From positions 1,178,001-1,242,000 of the forward strand of contig NZ_CP067099.1 in assembly GCF_016618195.1 (NCBI RefSeq): 64,000 bases of DNA. Direction: 5' to 3'. This document shows, in pieces, positions 24,938 to 35,597 of the stretch; position 1 is the stretch's first letter, and every line of letters starts with the position of its first letter. The translations under genes and the position numbers were made by a program. The stretch is from Providencia manganoxydans (GTDB lineage: Bacteria > Pseudomonadota > Gammaproteobacteria > Enterobacterales > Enterobacteriaceae). The notes under the pieces were generated by a model. The model was not told where the DNA came from, made no database searches, and worked only from the letters and a program-made list of their open reading frames with translations.

Positions 24938-26116
24938 ATGAATCAATTAGGTACAGCGCTTTGCCCTTCAGCAACAAAAGTTATGTTACTTGGCTCAGGG
25001 GAGCTAGGAAAAGAAGTGGCGATCGAGTGCCAGCGTTTAGGGATTGAAGTCATTGCCGTTGATCGTTATGACAATGCGCCTGCGATGCATGTAGCACACC
25101 GTAGCTATACGATTAATATGTTAGATGGTAATGCGCTCCGCCAACTGGTCGATAAAGAAAAGCCTGATTTTATTGTGCCTGAAATTGAAGCTATTGCGAC
25201 CAAAACATTAGTGGAGTTAGAGCAGCTAGGTCAAAAAGTGGTCCCTTCTGCAAACGCGGTTTATTTAACCATGAATCGTGAAGGCATTCGTAGGCTTGCA
25301 GCGGAAGAGTTAAAATTGCCAACTTCAGAGTATCGGTTTGTTGAAACTCAAACGGATTTTATCGCAGCGGCTCATGAAATTGGGTTCCCATGTATTGTTA
25401 AACCCGTTATGAGTTCGTCAGGTAAAGGGCAGAGTGTTATTCGTCATGAAGCTGAACTTGGAGCTGCTTGGCATTATTCTCAAGAGGGTGGGCGCACGGG
25501 CCAAGGCCGTGTCATTGTAGAGAAAATGGTGCATTTTGATTTTGAAATCACTCTGTTAACCATCAGTGCAGTAGATGGCATTCACTTTTGCGCACCAGTC
25601 GGTCATCGGCAAGAAAAAGGCGATTATCGTGAATCATGGCAGCCCCAACAGATGAGTGAAACGGCCTTAAAAAATGCACAAGATGCCGCCGCTAAAATTG
25701 TTACCGCATTAGGCGGTCATGGCTTATTTGGCGTTGAGCTGTTTGTATGTGGTGATGATGTCATTTTTAATGAAGTTTCCCCTCGCCCTCATGACACTGG
25801 AATGGTGACATTAATCTCACAAAATTTATCTGAATTTGCCTTGCATGTACGTGCATTCCTAGGTTTTCCTATCGGCTGTATTCGTCAATATGGATCAAGT
25901 GCATCGGCCGTTATTTTGCCTGAATTACACAGTAAAAATGTCGTTTTTGATGATATTGCTGAAGCGTTGGGTTCCGATGTTCAATTACGTTTGTTTGGTA
26001 AACCTGAAATAGCAGGAACACGTCGTTTAGGCGTAGCCCTAGCAATTGGCGAGTCGATTGATGATGCGTTAACTATGGCAAAAAAAGCGGCTGCAACTGT
26101 TAAGGTTAAGGGCTAA
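24938..26116 (+). CDS. purT: PurT, formate-dependent GAR transformylase
   Basis: From the ATG at 24938 the protein is 392 residues, the same as E. coli PurT. The longer frame to 24890 adds 16 residues before the conserved start [23 protein letters not shown]. It is an ATP-grasp enzyme making formyl-GAR from formate, ATP and GAR. Visible motifs are the nucleotide-binding [34 protein letters not shown] in the ATP-grasp lid and [15 protein letters not shown] for metal binding. An AAGG site and a PurR box lie upstream. Confidence 0.97.
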   Translation: MNQLGTALCPSATKVMLLGSGELGKEVAIECQRLGIEVIAVDRYDNAPAMHVAHRSYTINMLDGNALRQLVDKEKPDFIVPEIEAIATKTLVELEQLGQKVVPSANAVYLTMNREGIRRLAAEELKLPTSEYRFVETQTDFIAAAHEIGFPCIVKPVMSSSGKGQSVIRHEAELGAAWHYSQEGGRTGQGRVIVEKMVHFDFEITLLTISAVDGIHFCAPVGHRQEKGDYRESWQPQQMSETALKNAQDAAAKIVTALGGHGLFGVELFVCGDDVIFNEVSPRPHDTGMVTLISQNLSEFALHVRAFLGFPIGCIRQYGSSASAVILPELHSKNVVFDDIAEALGSDVQLRLFGKPEIAGTRRLGVALAIGESIDDALTMAKKAAATVKVKG

Positions 26117-26190
26117 TACAGATATTTAAAAATTTATGTAGCTAATAATGAATTGGTAGACTAGAGCAACAAATCATTAATGACGATTTT

Positions 26191-26225
26191 GCTAAAAATA
26201 GCCCGCTTAGTTCAGTCGGGCTATT
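26191..26225 (-). terminator. Terminator of the GMC oxidoreductase gene
   Basis: The 9-bp arms AATAGCCCG and CGGGCTATT enclose an 11-base loop. On the minus strand TTTTTAGC follows. The structure lies eight bases past the stop codon. Confidence 0.85.
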
Positions 26226-26232
26226 ATTAGGA

Positions 26233-27840
26233 TCAATGATTATCCTCTATAATCATTGCAGCTCCGCGTTCTGCAATCATAATCGTTGGCGCATTGGTAT
26301 TACCGCTTGGGATTTCAGGCATAACTGAGCAATCGATAACCCGTAATTTATCAATTCCATGAACACGTAAGCGTAAATCAGTGACGGATGTCTCTGTATC
26401 TTGCCCCATTCGACAACTGCCCACGGGATGGTAAACGGTTTTACAGAAATTACGTACAAACTCTTCCAATGCCGCCTCATCATGGCGAACTTCTGCTGGT
26501 GGCATAAGCAACTGTTGGCTGACGGCTTGCAGTGCTTCAGAGTCAAGGACTTGTAAGCCAAATTTCACTGCACGTTTACAACCTTCTAGATCTTCTTGTC
26601 TTGCTAAGTAGTTGGCGTGAATTTTTAGGGAGGCTTGTGGATCTTTACTGCGCAGTAGTAATTCACCGCGAGATTTGGGTTGTAAGTAGCCAACTTTTAA
26701 CGTGTAGCCGTGTGCTGCTGGAAGCGGTTCTCCGGGAACATCGTCCCAACTGTCTAATATCGGTAAAAAGTGGATCTGTACATCTGGTCGTCCTTGACCA
26801 CAACTATCAATGAATGCTGCGCCTTCAAGTACGTTTGAAGCGAGTAGCCCACTGCGAAAAGCTAACCACTGAAAACCATGCTTTAGTGCATTTACCCCTT
26901 GGTCGGCTCCAAATAGGCTAATTGGTTCTTTAGTTGTCACGTTAATTGACATATGAAGGTGGTCATGAAAGTTTTTGCCAACAGGGAGATCGGCAATCGT
27001 CTCGATATCTAATGACGATAAATGTTGTTTAGGGCCAATACCCGACAACATGAGTAGTTTTGCTGAACCCATCGCTCCAGCACAAATAATGACTTCTTGG
27101 TTTGCGAAAGCTTCTATTTCGTGGCCATTGTTGCCTTGATAAGCAACACCGACAGCAATGCCATCTTTAATGATGATACGATTAACTTGCTTGTTTAGTT
27201 TTAATGTTAGCTTATCACTTTGTGCAACACTTTTTAGATAGGTTTTGGATGTGCTGGCCCTTTCGCCATTCTGTGTTGTGGTTTGATAAAAGCCGACACC
27301 TTGCTGGCTTTCGCCGTTTAAATCATTAACATAAGGTAATCCCTGCTCTTGGGCCGCACGTATGAAAGCCATTGACAGTGGATGGCGATAACGGTTTTCA
27401 CTGACAGGTAGTATGCCATCTGTGCCATGGTATTCATTGGAAAGGCTTTCATTTTTCTCTGCTTTTTTAAACCACGGCAAAACATCTTGATAGCCCCAAC
27501 CATCACAACCATAGACTTGCGCCCAATTATCGTAATCTTGTTGTTGGCCTCGAATATAAATCATACCGTTAACAGAGCTACTGCCCCCGAGTACTTTACC
27601 TTGAGCTATTTGCATTTTTCGGTTGTTGGCATGTGGCTCTGGTTCCGTTTCATAAGGCCAACTTTTTTGTGCAATAATTTTTGCAACACCTGCTGGCATC
27701 TTGATATATAAATGATTATCACTACCACCAGCTTCAAGGAGTAGGACTCGTGATTGTGTTTCTTTGATCAGCCTTGCGGCGATCACACAACCTGCGGATC
27801 CTGCTCCAACAATAATATAGTCATAGTTTTCCATACGCAT
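26233..27840 (-). CDS. GMC-family FAD oxidoreductase (choline/alcohol dehydrogenase-like)
   Basis: This 535-residue protein is a standard GMC enzyme. The N-terminal FAD loop is YIIVGAGSAGCVIAARL. GMC signature 1 lies in GKVLGGSSSVNGMIYIRG and signature 2 in GAMGSAKLLMLSGIGP. The C-terminal active site holds YHPVGSCRMG and the NTNAPTIMIAERG tail. It resembles choline dehydrogenase and alkanol dehydrogenases. No betaine-aldehyde dehydrogenase or BetI-type regulator is adjacent, so choline is not favoured. The start at 27840 has a GGGGG site; an ATG two codons later is also possible. Confidence 0.87.
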   Translation of the reverse strand: MRMENYDYIIVGAGSAGCVIAARLIKETQSRVLLLEAGGSDNHLYIKMPAGVAKIIAQKSWPYETEPEPHANNRKMQIAQGKVLGGSSSVNGMIYIRGQQQDYDNWAQVYGCDGWGYQDVLPWFKKAEKNESLSNEYHGTDGILPVSENRYRHPLSMAFIRAAQEQGLPYVNDLNGESQQGVGFYQTTTQNGERASTSKTYLKSVAQSDKLTLKLNKQVNRIIIKDGIAVGVAYQGNNGHEIEAFANQEVIICAGAMGSAKLLMLSGIGPKQHLSSLDIETIADLPVGKNFHDHLHMSINVTTKEPISLFGADQGVNALKHGFQWLAFRSGLLASNVLEGAAFIDSCGQGRPDVQIHFLPILDSWDDVPGEPLPAAHGYTLKVGYLQPKSRGELLLRSKDPQASLKIHANYLARQEDLEGCKRAVKFGLQVLDSEALQAVSQQLLMPPAEVRHDEAALEEFVRNFCKTVYHPVGSCRMGQDTETSVTDLRLRVHGIDKLRVIDCSVMPEIPSGNTNAPTIMIAERGAAMIIEDNH

Positions 27841-28155
27841 TTTTCCCCCAGCAAAATCATTAATTCAACAATTATTTTTCATGTTATTAACAATAACGTT
27901 TTGTTTTATTAATGTATGAATAATGTGATGATTATGTGAGTGAGTTCAAAATGATTTAGTCAGGTATATGTTTGTTGAGCTATATACTGTGTTGTTTTCA
28001 TTTTGGTTTATTTGAGGGTGTTTTTTTCTTATTGGTTATTAATAAGTGAATAACTGTTTATTTTATAATTTGTTTTTTCATTTTTTTCCGAGTTTTTTTG
28101 CTAAGAAATCCGCTATATTGCTTACATACTGAAAAATCAATATAGGTGTTAAAGC
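27841..28155. other. Intergenic region between divergent genes
   Basis: AT-rich sequence with runs of T and no gene or repeat that I can support. It must hold promoters for the GMC enzyme (minus) and the WG-repeat protein (plus), but no operator stands out. Confidence 0.4.
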
Positions 28156-28647
28156 ATGATGTTTAATACGGTCACTCAACGTCTATTTCTACTGGTATCT
28201 GTGATGCCCTCTATGCTGTTAGCGAATTCATTACATGAACAATATGTTCAACTTTTGGATGCTCCCGAACAACAGCTCAGTTGTTTCGAACCAGACTCAT
28301 ACTATCAGTATTGTTTAAAAAATATTCCTCATCAGGGGCTATTTGTTATTGATAAGCAAGGAAACAAAGTCTATCAGCCTTATTACTTTGATAACTGGCC
28401 TGATGAAGCTAAAGATGGGGTTTATCGCATTCGCCAGGGTAATAAAATCGGTTTTGCTGATGAGAAAACAGGAAATATTGTTATCGAAGCTAAATATGAT
28501 TGTGCTTATCCATTTGAAAATGGTAAAGCCAATGTTGGTACGGGGTGTCAGCTTGAAACAGATGGAGAGCATAGCTGGTGGGTTGGTGGTGACTGGGTAT
28601 TGATCGATACTCATGGTCATGTAATAACATCGAGTGAGAAACCATAA
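28156..28647 (+). CDS. Secreted WG-repeat protein
   Basis: This 163-residue protein begins with a signal peptide (RLFLLVSVMPSMLLANS). The mature part has one clear WG-type repeat, roughly VYRIRQGNKIGFADEKTGNIVIEAKYD, continuing as CAYPFENGKANVGTGC. A weaker copy is at GLFVIDKQGNKVYQPYYF. WG repeats form beta-propeller-like surfaces and usually mediate binding. Four Cys in the mature part could make disulfides in the periplasm. Function unknown. An AGGTG site lies upstream of tandem ATG codons. Confidence 0.75.
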   Translation: MMFNTVTQRLFLLVSVMPSMLLANSLHEQYVQLLDAPEQQLSCFEPDSYYQYCLKNIPHQGLFVIDKQGNKVYQPYYFDNWPDEAKDGVYRIRQGNKIGFADEKTGNIVIEAKYDCAYPFENGKANVGTGCQLETDGEHSWWVGGDWVLIDTHGHVITSSEKP

Positions 28648-28999
28648 TATTTAATTTAATTAACAATTAACCTTATTATTATCATTTTATTTAATATGAT
28701 TAACTTATTGATAATGCATGATTATTGTTAAGTTAATCACACTTCTCCTGTTCTTCTTCCTCTGATAAAACCATTCACAGTGAAAAACTGACCGCTTAAT
28801 TTCATATGTAACCGCTCGCCCTCTCTTTAGACATTCACAAATGGATATTTCGTAACATAGACACCATGGCAGAGCTCAAATATTAAATAGTCGTTCTGTG
28901 ATGAGAAAGAGACTCGCTTAGCATTAAATAACTAATAAAATCAATTTGTTATTTAATCTAAAACATAAGAAAGTTCGTTTTACCTCAGAAGGGTGTTCT
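28648..28999 (+). promoter_or_regulatory. Leader and promoter region of btsT
   Basis: About 350 bases with no gene. In E. coli btsT is activated by the BtsS/BtsR system and by CRP. Here a CRP half-site TGTGA appears near 28896 with a poor second half, and I cannot place a BtsR site. The regulatory sites therefore remain unlocated. Confidence 0.35.
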
Positions 29000-31150
29000 A
29001 TGAACAAAAATGGTATTTTAAAGCACATTCCGTGGATGATACTGGGTATCATTGGTGCGGTTTGTCTAGGTGTGGTTGCACTTAGACGTGGGGAACATAT
29101 TAGTGCGCTATGGATTGTTGTTGCATCTGTGGCGGTCTATCTTATTGCTTATCGTTATTATAGTTTGTACATCGCTAAAAAAGTGATGAAGCTTGATGAA
29201 ACACGCGCAACACCTGCGGTGATTAATAATGATGGCTTAAACTATGTACCAACAAATAAAAACGTTCTATTCGGTCACCATTTTGCGGCTATCGCTGGTG
29301 CGGGACCACTTGTGGGCCCCGTTTTGGCGGCTCAAGTCGGCTACTTACCGGGTACGTTATGGCTATTAGCCGGTGTGGTGCTGGCAGGTGCAGTGCAAGA
29401 CTTTATGGTGTTGTTTATCTCTTCACGCCGTAACGGTGCATCATTAGGTGAAATTGTTAAGGAAGAGCTAGGGCCGATCCCCGGAACTATTGCCCTTTTT
29501 GGCTGTTTCCTCATTATGATCATCATATTAGCCGTGCTGGCACTTATCGTAGTAAAAGCATTGGCAGAAAGTCCATGGGGCGTGTTTACCGTGTGTTCTA
29601 CTGTGCCAATTGCGCTATTTATGGGGATATACATGCGCTATCTACGGCCGGGGCGAGTCGGTGAAGTTTCAGTTATTGGTATTGTGCTACTGATTTTATC
29701 TATCTGGTTCGGTGGTGTGATTGCTCATGACCCATACTGGGGACCAGCGCTAACCTTCAAAGATACTACCATCACTTATGTTTTAGTGGGTTATGCCTTT
29801 ATTTCTGCGTTATTACCTGTTTGGTTGATTTTGGCACCTCGTGACTATCTGGCAACGTTCCTGAAAATTGGGGTGATTGTTGGATTGGCTGTAGGTATTG
29901 TCATCTTAAACCCAGAGCTGAAAATGCCTGCGGTAACTCAGTTTGTTGATGGTACAGGCCCAGTTTGGAAAGGTACCTTGTTCCCATTCTTATTTATTAC
30001 TATCGCTTGTGGTGCGGTATCTGGATTCCATGCTTTGATTGCATCGGGAACGACACCTAAATTACTAGCTAATGAAAAAGATGCGCGTTATATCGGTTAT
30101 GGCGCGATGTTAATGGAATCATTTGTTGCGATCATGGCATTAGTTGCAGCCTCAATTATTGAGCCGGGTCTCTATTTTGCGATGAATACTCCTCCTGCTG
30201 CTTTGGGCATTACTATGCCAAATCTGCATGAGTTGGGTGGCCCTGATGGCGCAGCAATCTTGGCACAACTGAAAGATGTTTCTGTCCATGCCGCTGCAAC
30301 AGTCAGCTCGTGGGGCTTTGTGATTTCCCCTGAGCAAATTATGCAAACGGCAAAAGATATTGGGGAACCTTCTGTTCTTAACCGTGCGGGTGGTGCTCCA
30401 ACTCTAGCTGTAGGTATCGCTTATGTTTTCCATGAAATTATACCTGCGGCAAATATGGGCTTCTGGTATCACTTTGGTATCCTCTTTGAAGCATTATTTA
30501 TCTTAACTGCCTTGGATGCGGGAACGCGCTCAGGCCGCTTTATGTTACAAGACTTGTTAGGTAACTTTGTGCCAGTTCTGAAAAAAACAGATTCATTATT
30601 GGCGGGTATCATAGGTACAGCAGGCTGTGTAGGCTTGTGGGGTTATCTGTTATATCAAGGCGTTGTTGACCCACTTGGTGGTGTGAAGAGCCTGTGGCCT
30701 TTATTTGGTATTTCAAACCAAATGTTAGCGGCTGTTGCATTGGTTCTGAGTACCGTGGTGTTAATTAAAATGAAGCGCAGTAAGTATATTTATGTGACTG
30801 TGTTGCCAGCGGTTTGGTTATTGATTTGTACCACTTGGGCATTAGGTCTGAAATTGTTCAGTGATAACCCTCAACTTGAAGGTTTCCTATATCTGGCAAA
30901 ATCTTACAAAGAGAAAATCGCAGCAGGTGGTGCTGATCTAACAGCACAACAAATCACAGACATGAATCACATAATTATCAATAACTATACTAATGCGGGT
31001 CTGAGTATTCTGTTCTTAGTTGTTGTCTACGGTATTATTTTCTATGGTATTAGAACGGCAATGAAGGCATATAAAAACCCGAATCGTACTGATGCAGAAA
31101 CACCGTATGTACCAGTTCCTAAAGAGGGTGTGAAAACATCGTCACATTAA
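29000..31150 (+). CDS. btsT: BtsT, CstA-family pyruvate/H+ symporter
   Basis: The ATG at 29000 follows AAGGG by seven bases and gives 716 residues, equal to E. coli BtsT and longer than CstA (701). The protein is a multi-span CstA-family transporter with the family's conserved N-terminal blocks, such as FGHHFAAIAGAGPLVGPVLA and YLPGTLWLLAGVVLAGAVQD. The end TPYVPVPKEGVKTSSH matches the BtsT tail. The following yjiX and yjiA genes are the partners of btsT in E. coli, whereas cstA is followed by ybdD. It takes up pyruvate at the inner membrane. Confidence 0.94.
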   Translation: MNKNGILKHIPWMILGIIGAVCLGVVALRRGEHISALWIVVASVAVYLIAYRYYSLYIAKKVMKLDETRATPAVINNDGLNYVPTNKNVLFGHHFAAIAGAGPLVGPVLAAQVGYLPGTLWLLAGVVLAGAVQDFMVLFISSRRNGASLGEIVKEELGPIPGTIALFGCFLIMIIILAVLALIVVKALAESPWGVFTVCSTVPIALFMGIYMRYLRPGRVGEVSVIGIVLLILSIWFGGVIAHDPYWGPALTFKDTTITYVLVGYAFISALLPVWLILAPRDYLATFLKIGVIVGLAVGIVILNPELKMPAVTQFVDGTGPVWKGTLFPFLFITIACGAVSGFHALIASGTTPKLLANEKDARYIGYGAMLMESFVAIMALVAASIIEPGLYFAMNTPPAALGITMPNLHELGGPDGAAILAQLKDVSVHAAATVSSWGFVISPEQIMQTAKDIGEPSVLNRAGGAPTLAVGIAYVFHEIIPAANMGFWYHFGILFEALFILTALDAGTRSGRFMLQDLLGNFVPVLKKTDSLLAGIIGTAGCVGLWGYLLYQGVVDPLGGVKSLWPLFGISNQMLAAVALVLSTVVLIKMKRSKYIYVTVLPAVWLLICTTWALGLKLFSDNPQLEGFLYLAKSYKEKIAAGGADLTAQQITDMNHIIINNYTNAGLSILFLVVVYGIIFYGIRTAMKAYKNPNRTDAETPYVPVPKEGVKTSSH

Positions 31151-31175
31151 TCTTTAGTCGATATTGATAATAGGG

Positions 31176-31208
31176 TGCCCTGCATTGCTATCAACGCGAT
31201 GCAGGGCA
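31176..31208 (+). promoter_or_regulatory. Intercistronic hairpin between btsT and yjiX
   Basis: The 10-bp arms TGCCCTGCAT and ATGCAGGGCA enclose 13 bases. It is followed by TTTGTC rather than a T run and then by the yjiX ribosome site. It may protect the btsT message or reduce read-through into yjiX. Confidence 0.55.
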
Positions 31209-31227
31209 TTTGTCTTGGAGTGATATG

Positions 31228-31431
31228 ATGTTTGGAAATTTAGGCAAGACAGGTAAATACCTTGGGCAAGCGGCTCGTATGTTGGTCGGGATCCCAGACT
31301 ATGATACCTATGTACAACATATGAAAGATAACCATCCAGATAAACCTGTGATGACGTATAAAGAATTTTTTCGTGAGCGCCAAGATGCGCGTTATGGTGG
31401 AAGTGGTAAAGGCGGATTTCGCTGTTGTTAA
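31228..31431 (+). CDS. yjiX: YjiX, YbdD/YjiX-family small protein
   Basis: The ATG at 31228 has GGAG seven bases upstream and gives 67 residues, the length of E. coli YjiX. Conserved segments are [40 protein letters not shown] and the Cys tail. Members always sit beside CstA/BtsT-type transporters, and their role is not known. It lies 21 bases ahead of yjiA in the same operon. Confidence 0.93.
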   Translation: MFGNLGKTGKYLGQAARMLVGIPDYDTYVQHMKDNHPDKPVMTYKEFFRERQDARYGGSGKGGFRCC

Positions 31432-31452
31432 CAAATAATGTAAGAGGACGAT

Positions 31453-32415
31453 ATGAAACCGATCTCAGTAACGATCTTAACGGGATTTCTCGGTGCGGGG
31501 AAAACCACTTTATTGCGTCATATCTTGCAGGCGGATCACGGCCATAAAATCGCGGTGATTGAAAATGAATTTGGCGAAGTGCCGATTGATAATGCATTAA
31601 TTGGTGATCGTGCAACGCAAATTACCACTCTCAGTAACGGTTGTATTTGTTGCAGTCGTTCAAATGAGTTGGAAAATGCGTTGTTAGATTTACTTGATGG
31701 TTTAGATAGCGGCAATATCAATTTTGACCGCTTGGTGATTGAATGCACAGGAATGGCTGATCCAGGGCCGATCACTCAAACTTTTTTCTCACACGAAGTC
31801 CTTTGTGAACGCTTTTTATTAGATGGCATTATCACCTTAGTAGATGCAGTACATGCTGATAAGCAATTGAATGATTTTGCAATTGCACAAGCTCAAGTTG
31901 GCTATGCAGATCGTATTTTACTTACCAAAACAGATATTCAGCCTGATCATGAAGCGTTGACAGAGCGTCTACAGCGTATTAATGCACGAGCGCCTATCTA
32001 TCCAGTGATCCATGGCGATATTAATCTTGATTTATTATTTAATGTGCAAGGCTTCTTACTCGATTCTCAACTAAAAGTCTCACAGCCAACGTTCCGTTTT
32101 ACCCCAAAACAGTCTAATGAAGTCGGTTCAATTGTTGTTGAATTTGATTACCCTGTAGAGTTAATGGCGGTTTCACAAGTCATGGAAGAATTGCTCTTAG
32201 GCTTCGCTGATAACCTATTGCGTTATAAAGGTATTTTATCGATTAAAGATGAACCTAAGCGGCTATTGTTCCAAGGCGTACAACGGCTTTATAGTGCTGA
32301 CTGGGATCGTGATTGGCAACAAAATGAGCCTAGACGTAGCGTGTTAGTATTCATTGGGGTTAATTTACCAGAACAGCAAATTCGTGAAAAATTTGCACAA
32401 TTACAAATAAATTAA
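31453..32415 (+). CDS. yjiA: YjiA, COG0523/G3E-family P-loop GTPase
   Basis: The 320-residue protein has the Walker A loop GFLGAGKTTLL, the COG0523 metal motif GCICC, the ECTGMADPG switch and a TKTD guanine-specificity motif. A COG0523 C-terminal domain follows (about residues 215-315). Family members are metal-binding GTPases acting as metallochaperones, and YjiA binds Zn and Co in vitro. The start has an AGAGGA site. It is the last gene of the btsT operon. Confidence 0.93.
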   Translation: MKPISVTILTGFLGAGKTTLLRHILQADHGHKIAVIENEFGEVPIDNALIGDRATQITTLSNGCICCSRSNELENALLDLLDGLDSGNINFDRLVIECTGMADPGPITQTFFSHEVLCERFLLDGIITLVDAVHADKQLNDFAIAQAQVGYADRILLTKTDIQPDHEALTERLQRINARAPIYPVIHGDINLDLLFNVQGFLLDSQLKVSQPTFRFTPKQSNEVGSIVVEFDYPVELMAVSQVMEELLLGFADNLLRYKGILSIKDEPKRLLFQGVQRLYSADWDRDWQQNEPRRSVLVFIGVNLPEQQIREKFAQLQIN

Positions 32416-32451
32416 CACTTTTAGGCAATATTTTGCTGTCGCCAAATCAGA

Positions 32452-32487
32452 TAAAAAACAGGCAATTGAGGTAGAACAATTGCCTGT
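32452..32487 (-). terminator. Terminator of cyuA
   Basis: The 11-bp arms ACAGGCAATTG and CAATTGCCTGT are followed on the minus strand by TTTTTTATC. It lies 19 bases past the cyuA stop. Confidence 0.88.
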
Positions 32488-32505
32488 AGTGGGGGAGTTA
32501 ATCAG

Positions 32506-33819
32506 TTATCGTGCTTTCGCTGCCATTATTTCAATAATTTGTACGTCGGTATGGCGCATTGACCCTGTTGCTAAAGAACATAAATTGCTGATCGATTGGT
32601 CAACATCATCAGACACAATTCCATCAGAACCTCTTACACAGCTATTATCGAGTGCCATTAATACAGCTTTATAAGCGGCGCTAGCGCTGGTTGATACTTT
32701 CATGGCACAGCTATTGGATGCCCCATCACAGATCATGCCACTCACATCGCCAATCATACTACTGATCGCCATGGCAACCACTTCATAACGGGACTCAAGC
32801 AACCATGCAATACCTGCGGCAGCCCCCATCGCTGCGGTGGTAGCCGCACACAGTGCAGAAAGAGCGGGTAATTGATTATGAATATAGATAGCCATTAAAT
32901 GAGATAACATTAAGGCTCTTGCAAGCTGCTCCTCTGTAGATTGCAAATAGTCTGCGGTGACGACCACTGGCATGGTTGCTGCGATCCCTTGGTTACCCGA
33001 TCCTGAATTACTCATTGCCGGTAGGATTGCTCCTCCCATACGCGCATCGGATGCCGCGGAGGTGCGGATCATTATCTCTGATAATAAATCTTTTGATAAT
33101 AAACCGCGATCACGTTGTGTTTGCAGTGTTTTGCCGATGTGTAACCCGTACACATTGCGTAAGCCTTCTTGTGATAAGGCATCATTTAACTGTGCTGCTT
33201 CTAAGATAAAACGAATATCTTCAAAGGGGGCTTGTGTTGCGAATTGATAAACCGCCTTCGCCGTAATTGGTGGAAGTGTCACATCAGCGGCGCAGTCAAC
33301 AGGGAAGTCTTCTGAATGCTCTTTTTGGGTAAGATCAAAAATCACCTTGTCATTTTTAATCACTTTTACCACATGGGTATGAGAGCCTGCAATAATCACG
33401 GTTGCAGAACCTTGTGTTGTAAACACAGTTGCTTCTGAATACACCACATCATCACAAGGCTGTTTAATATCAACAGTAATTAAGCCTTGAGCAAGCATGG
33501 TTTTGCTAAGCTCTATTGCCGATGCGGACGCTGATTTTAATACCTCAAGTCCTGCTTTATCATCGCCACCTATGGCGCCAAGTGCTGCTGCAATAGGCAG
33601 TCCTACCATACCGGTTCCCGGAACGGTAACCCCCATACCATTTTTCATTAGGTTAGGTGAAACAAATGCGGTTACTCGGGTCACTTCACCACCCACACAC
33701 GCAGCGGCTTTCGCTGCGGCTAGCGCAAGAGAAATTGGTTCAGTACAGCCCAATGCAGGCTTTACTTCTTGTTTTACTGCATTAATAAAGTATTGCCATA
33801 GGGGAAATTGAGCTTGCAT
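32506..33819 (-). CDS. cyuA: CyuA (YhaM), L-cysteine desulfidase, UPF0597 family
   Basis: At 437 residues this matches CyuA, a [4Fe-4S] enzyme that turns L-cysteine into pyruvate, sulfide and ammonia. Conserved features are the first Cys in [15 protein letters not shown], the [20 protein letters not shown] loop, [12 protein letters not shown] and the Cys-rich end [15 protein letters not shown]. In E. coli it pairs with the transporter cyuP and the regulator cyuR; neither is next to it here. Its terminator points away from yjiA. Confidence 0.93.
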   Translation of the reverse strand: MQAQFPLWQYFINAVKQEVKPALGCTEPISLALAAAKAAACVGGEVTRVTAFVSPNLMKNGMGVTVPGTGMVGLPIAAALGAIGGDDKAGLEVLKSASASAIELSKTMLAQGLITVDIKQPCDDVVYSEATVFTTQGSATVIIAGSHTHVVKVIKNDKVIFDLTQKEHSEDFPVDCAADVTLPPITAKAVYQFATQAPFEDIRFILEAAQLNDALSQEGLRNVYGLHIGKTLQTQRDRGLLSKDLLSEIMIRTSAASDARMGGAILPAMSNSGSGNQGIAATMPVVVTADYLQSTEEQLARALMLSHLMAIYIHNQLPALSALCAATTAAMGAAAGIAWLLESRYEVVAMAISSMIGDVSGMICDGASNSCAMKVSTSASAAYKAVLMALDNSCVRGSDGIVSDDVDQSISNLCSLATGSMRHTDVQIIEIMAAKAR

Positions 33820-33977
33820 AGTGAGTACCCTTAAAAACAGCGATTTAATAGGGGTATTTTAAATAAAAATCAGGAGAAAATTTTCATTATGTTAGAGTGG
33901 AAAGAAGGATTTTAGAGAATATTTTGCTGCAATATTATTATATTGAAGAAATTTTTTTTGAGTTTGATGTTTATCAC

Positions 33978-34010
33978 AAAAAACCTACCTAATACAATTA
34001 GGTAGGTTTT
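33978..34010 (-). terminator. Terminator of the MATE transporter gene (possibly two-way)
   Basis: The 14-bp arms AAAACCTACCTAAT and ATTAGGTAGGTTTT close a three-base loop. The minus strand continues TTTTTTGTG, and the plus strand ends in TTTTC. It lies 15 bases from the MATE stop. Confidence 0.9.
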
Positions 34011-34024
34011 CATTATGGGACAGA

Positions 34025-35371
34025 TTAATTTTCCAAATCCAAACGCTTAGTTTGCCATTTACGAGAGCGCCAACGCCATGCATTGGTTAATCCACGTAGC
34101 CACTCATCAGCGAAGAAACCGAGCCAGATCCCAAGTAGACCCATCTCCATTTTGATACCAAGGAAATAACCTAGTGGGATAGCCACACCCCACATAAAGA
34201 TGATTGCAGTACACAGCGGGAAACGAGCGTCTCCAGAGGCTCTAAGTGCGTTAACCATCACGATGTTGATCGTTCTACCGGGTTCTAAAAAGACAGATAA
34301 TAAGAACAAAGGGAGTAGTAGATTGACAATATTTTGATCTTCGGTCAGATTCTCAAGGATTGGCCCACGGAATAACCAAAAGAAAAACACAACCCCAATG
34401 GTGACATAAAAGCCCATTTTTAAGCTTTTTACGCCACGATGATAGGCATCGTTAAAGCGTTTGGCTCCAACAAGATGACCCACCATAATCTCATTACCAA
34501 TACTAATGGAAATCCCAAATAGCATAATAAACAGAGATAGCTGGAAATAGAGTGTTTGTGCTGCAAGGGAGTTTTCACCCATTAAGCCGATAAATGCGGA
34601 GGCGGTCATAAAGTGCAGGATCCACACAAGGTTTTCTCCTGCAGATGGCAAGCCGATATGCAAAATTTTGCCCAGCATATTGCGTGACCAGTGTATTAGC
34701 AGCTTTGGCGTAAACTTAATTCTTAACCCATAGAATAACAGGCAAAATAGTAGAATAGCGGCGACAATACGACCCACTACGGTTGACCATGCAACTCCTT
34801 CGAGTCCGTATTGTGGTAGGCCAAAGAAGCCATACAATACAATGATATTACCTAATACAGTAATTACGTTGGCAATTAATGTTACCCACATTGCAGGTTG
34901 TGCTTTCCCATAGACACGTAAGCAAGCTGCAAGAATGATGGAAATGGCTTCAGGGATCAAACAGATGCCAAGAATATGTAAATAGGCGTAACCATCATCC
35001 ATTAAATGTGAAGGCATATTCATGACGCTGAGAATTTTATAGCCAAAGAATAAGATAATCAGCGCACTGGAAAGCCCCAAAATAAAGTTAAATGCAATAG
35101 AAATATGGATAGCTTGATTGGCTTTTTCTCGTCGTCCTGCGCCGAGATATTGAGCAATAACAACACTACATCCCACACTAATAAAGCTAAATATGGTAAT
35201 AAAAAGATCAAATACCTGATTCCCAACCCCCATTGCTGCGAGGTAGGCAGTTGAAACGTGGCTAACCATGTAGGTATTGATAAGTAATGTGGCCAAATGA
35301 AGAAAAATATCAATAAATATTGGCCAACTGAGAGAAAAGAGTGATCTCTCAGTGACATCAGATTGATGCAT
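34025..35371 (-). CDS. MATE-family multidrug/metabolite exporter
   Basis: The 448-residue protein has about twelve hydrophobic segments in two related halves. MATE hallmarks are LSWPIFIDIFLHLATLLINTYMVS in the first segment, AAMGVGNQVFDL and the second-half equivalent LYFQLSLFIMLFGISISIGNEIMVGHLVGA. These transporters exchange cations (Na+ or H+) for drugs or metabolites at the inner membrane. I cannot tell which subfamily it belongs to. It is divergent from ddh. Confidence 0.9.
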   Translation of the reverse strand: MHQSDVTERSLFSLSWPIFIDIFLHLATLLINTYMVSHVSTAYLAAMGVGNQVFDLFITIFSFISVGCSVVIAQYLGAGRREKANQAIHISIAFNFILGLSSALIILFFGYKILSVMNMPSHLMDDGYAYLHILGICLIPEAISIILAACLRVYGKAQPAMWVTLIANVITVLGNIIVLYGFFGLPQYGLEGVAWSTVVGRIVAAILLFCLLFYGLRIKFTPKLLIHWSRNMLGKILHIGLPSAGENLVWILHFMTASAFIGLMGENSLAAQTLYFQLSLFIMLFGISISIGNEIMVGHLVGAKRFNDAYHRGVKSLKMGFYVTIGVVFFFWLFRGPILENLTEDQNIVNLLLPLFLLSVFLEPGRTINIVMVNALRASGDARFPLCTAIIFMWGVAIPLGYFLGIKMEMGLLGIWLGFFADEWLRGLTNAWRWRSRKWQTKRLDLEN

Positions 35372-35597
35372 TGAGAACCTTCAAAATAATATTAGTAATG
35401 TTATCTGGATAAAATTATATAAGTCAGAAAAGCCGGCTGATTCTACCCGCATTTTATCTTAGATAACAGAGTCTAATGATCCTTATTTGCTGGAAGGTTA
35501 ATCTTTTGTTTAATTTTGATGATTCTGCTAAGTTAAGGCGATTGGTAACGATTGATATCAATACAAAAAACAACATCAGAACGGTAAAGGAGTGACA

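Noticed and set aside
26233..27840. betA (choline dehydrogenase) as a firm name
   Set aside because: No betB, betI or betT is adjacent, and GMC enzymes share these motifs regardless of substrate.
28880..28915. CRP site upstream of btsT
   Set aside because: Only one half (TGTGA) fits; the second half matches poorly.
29000..31150. Naming the transporter CstA
   Set aside because: Its length (716), its tail and the yjiX-yjiA neighbours fit BtsT better than CstA.
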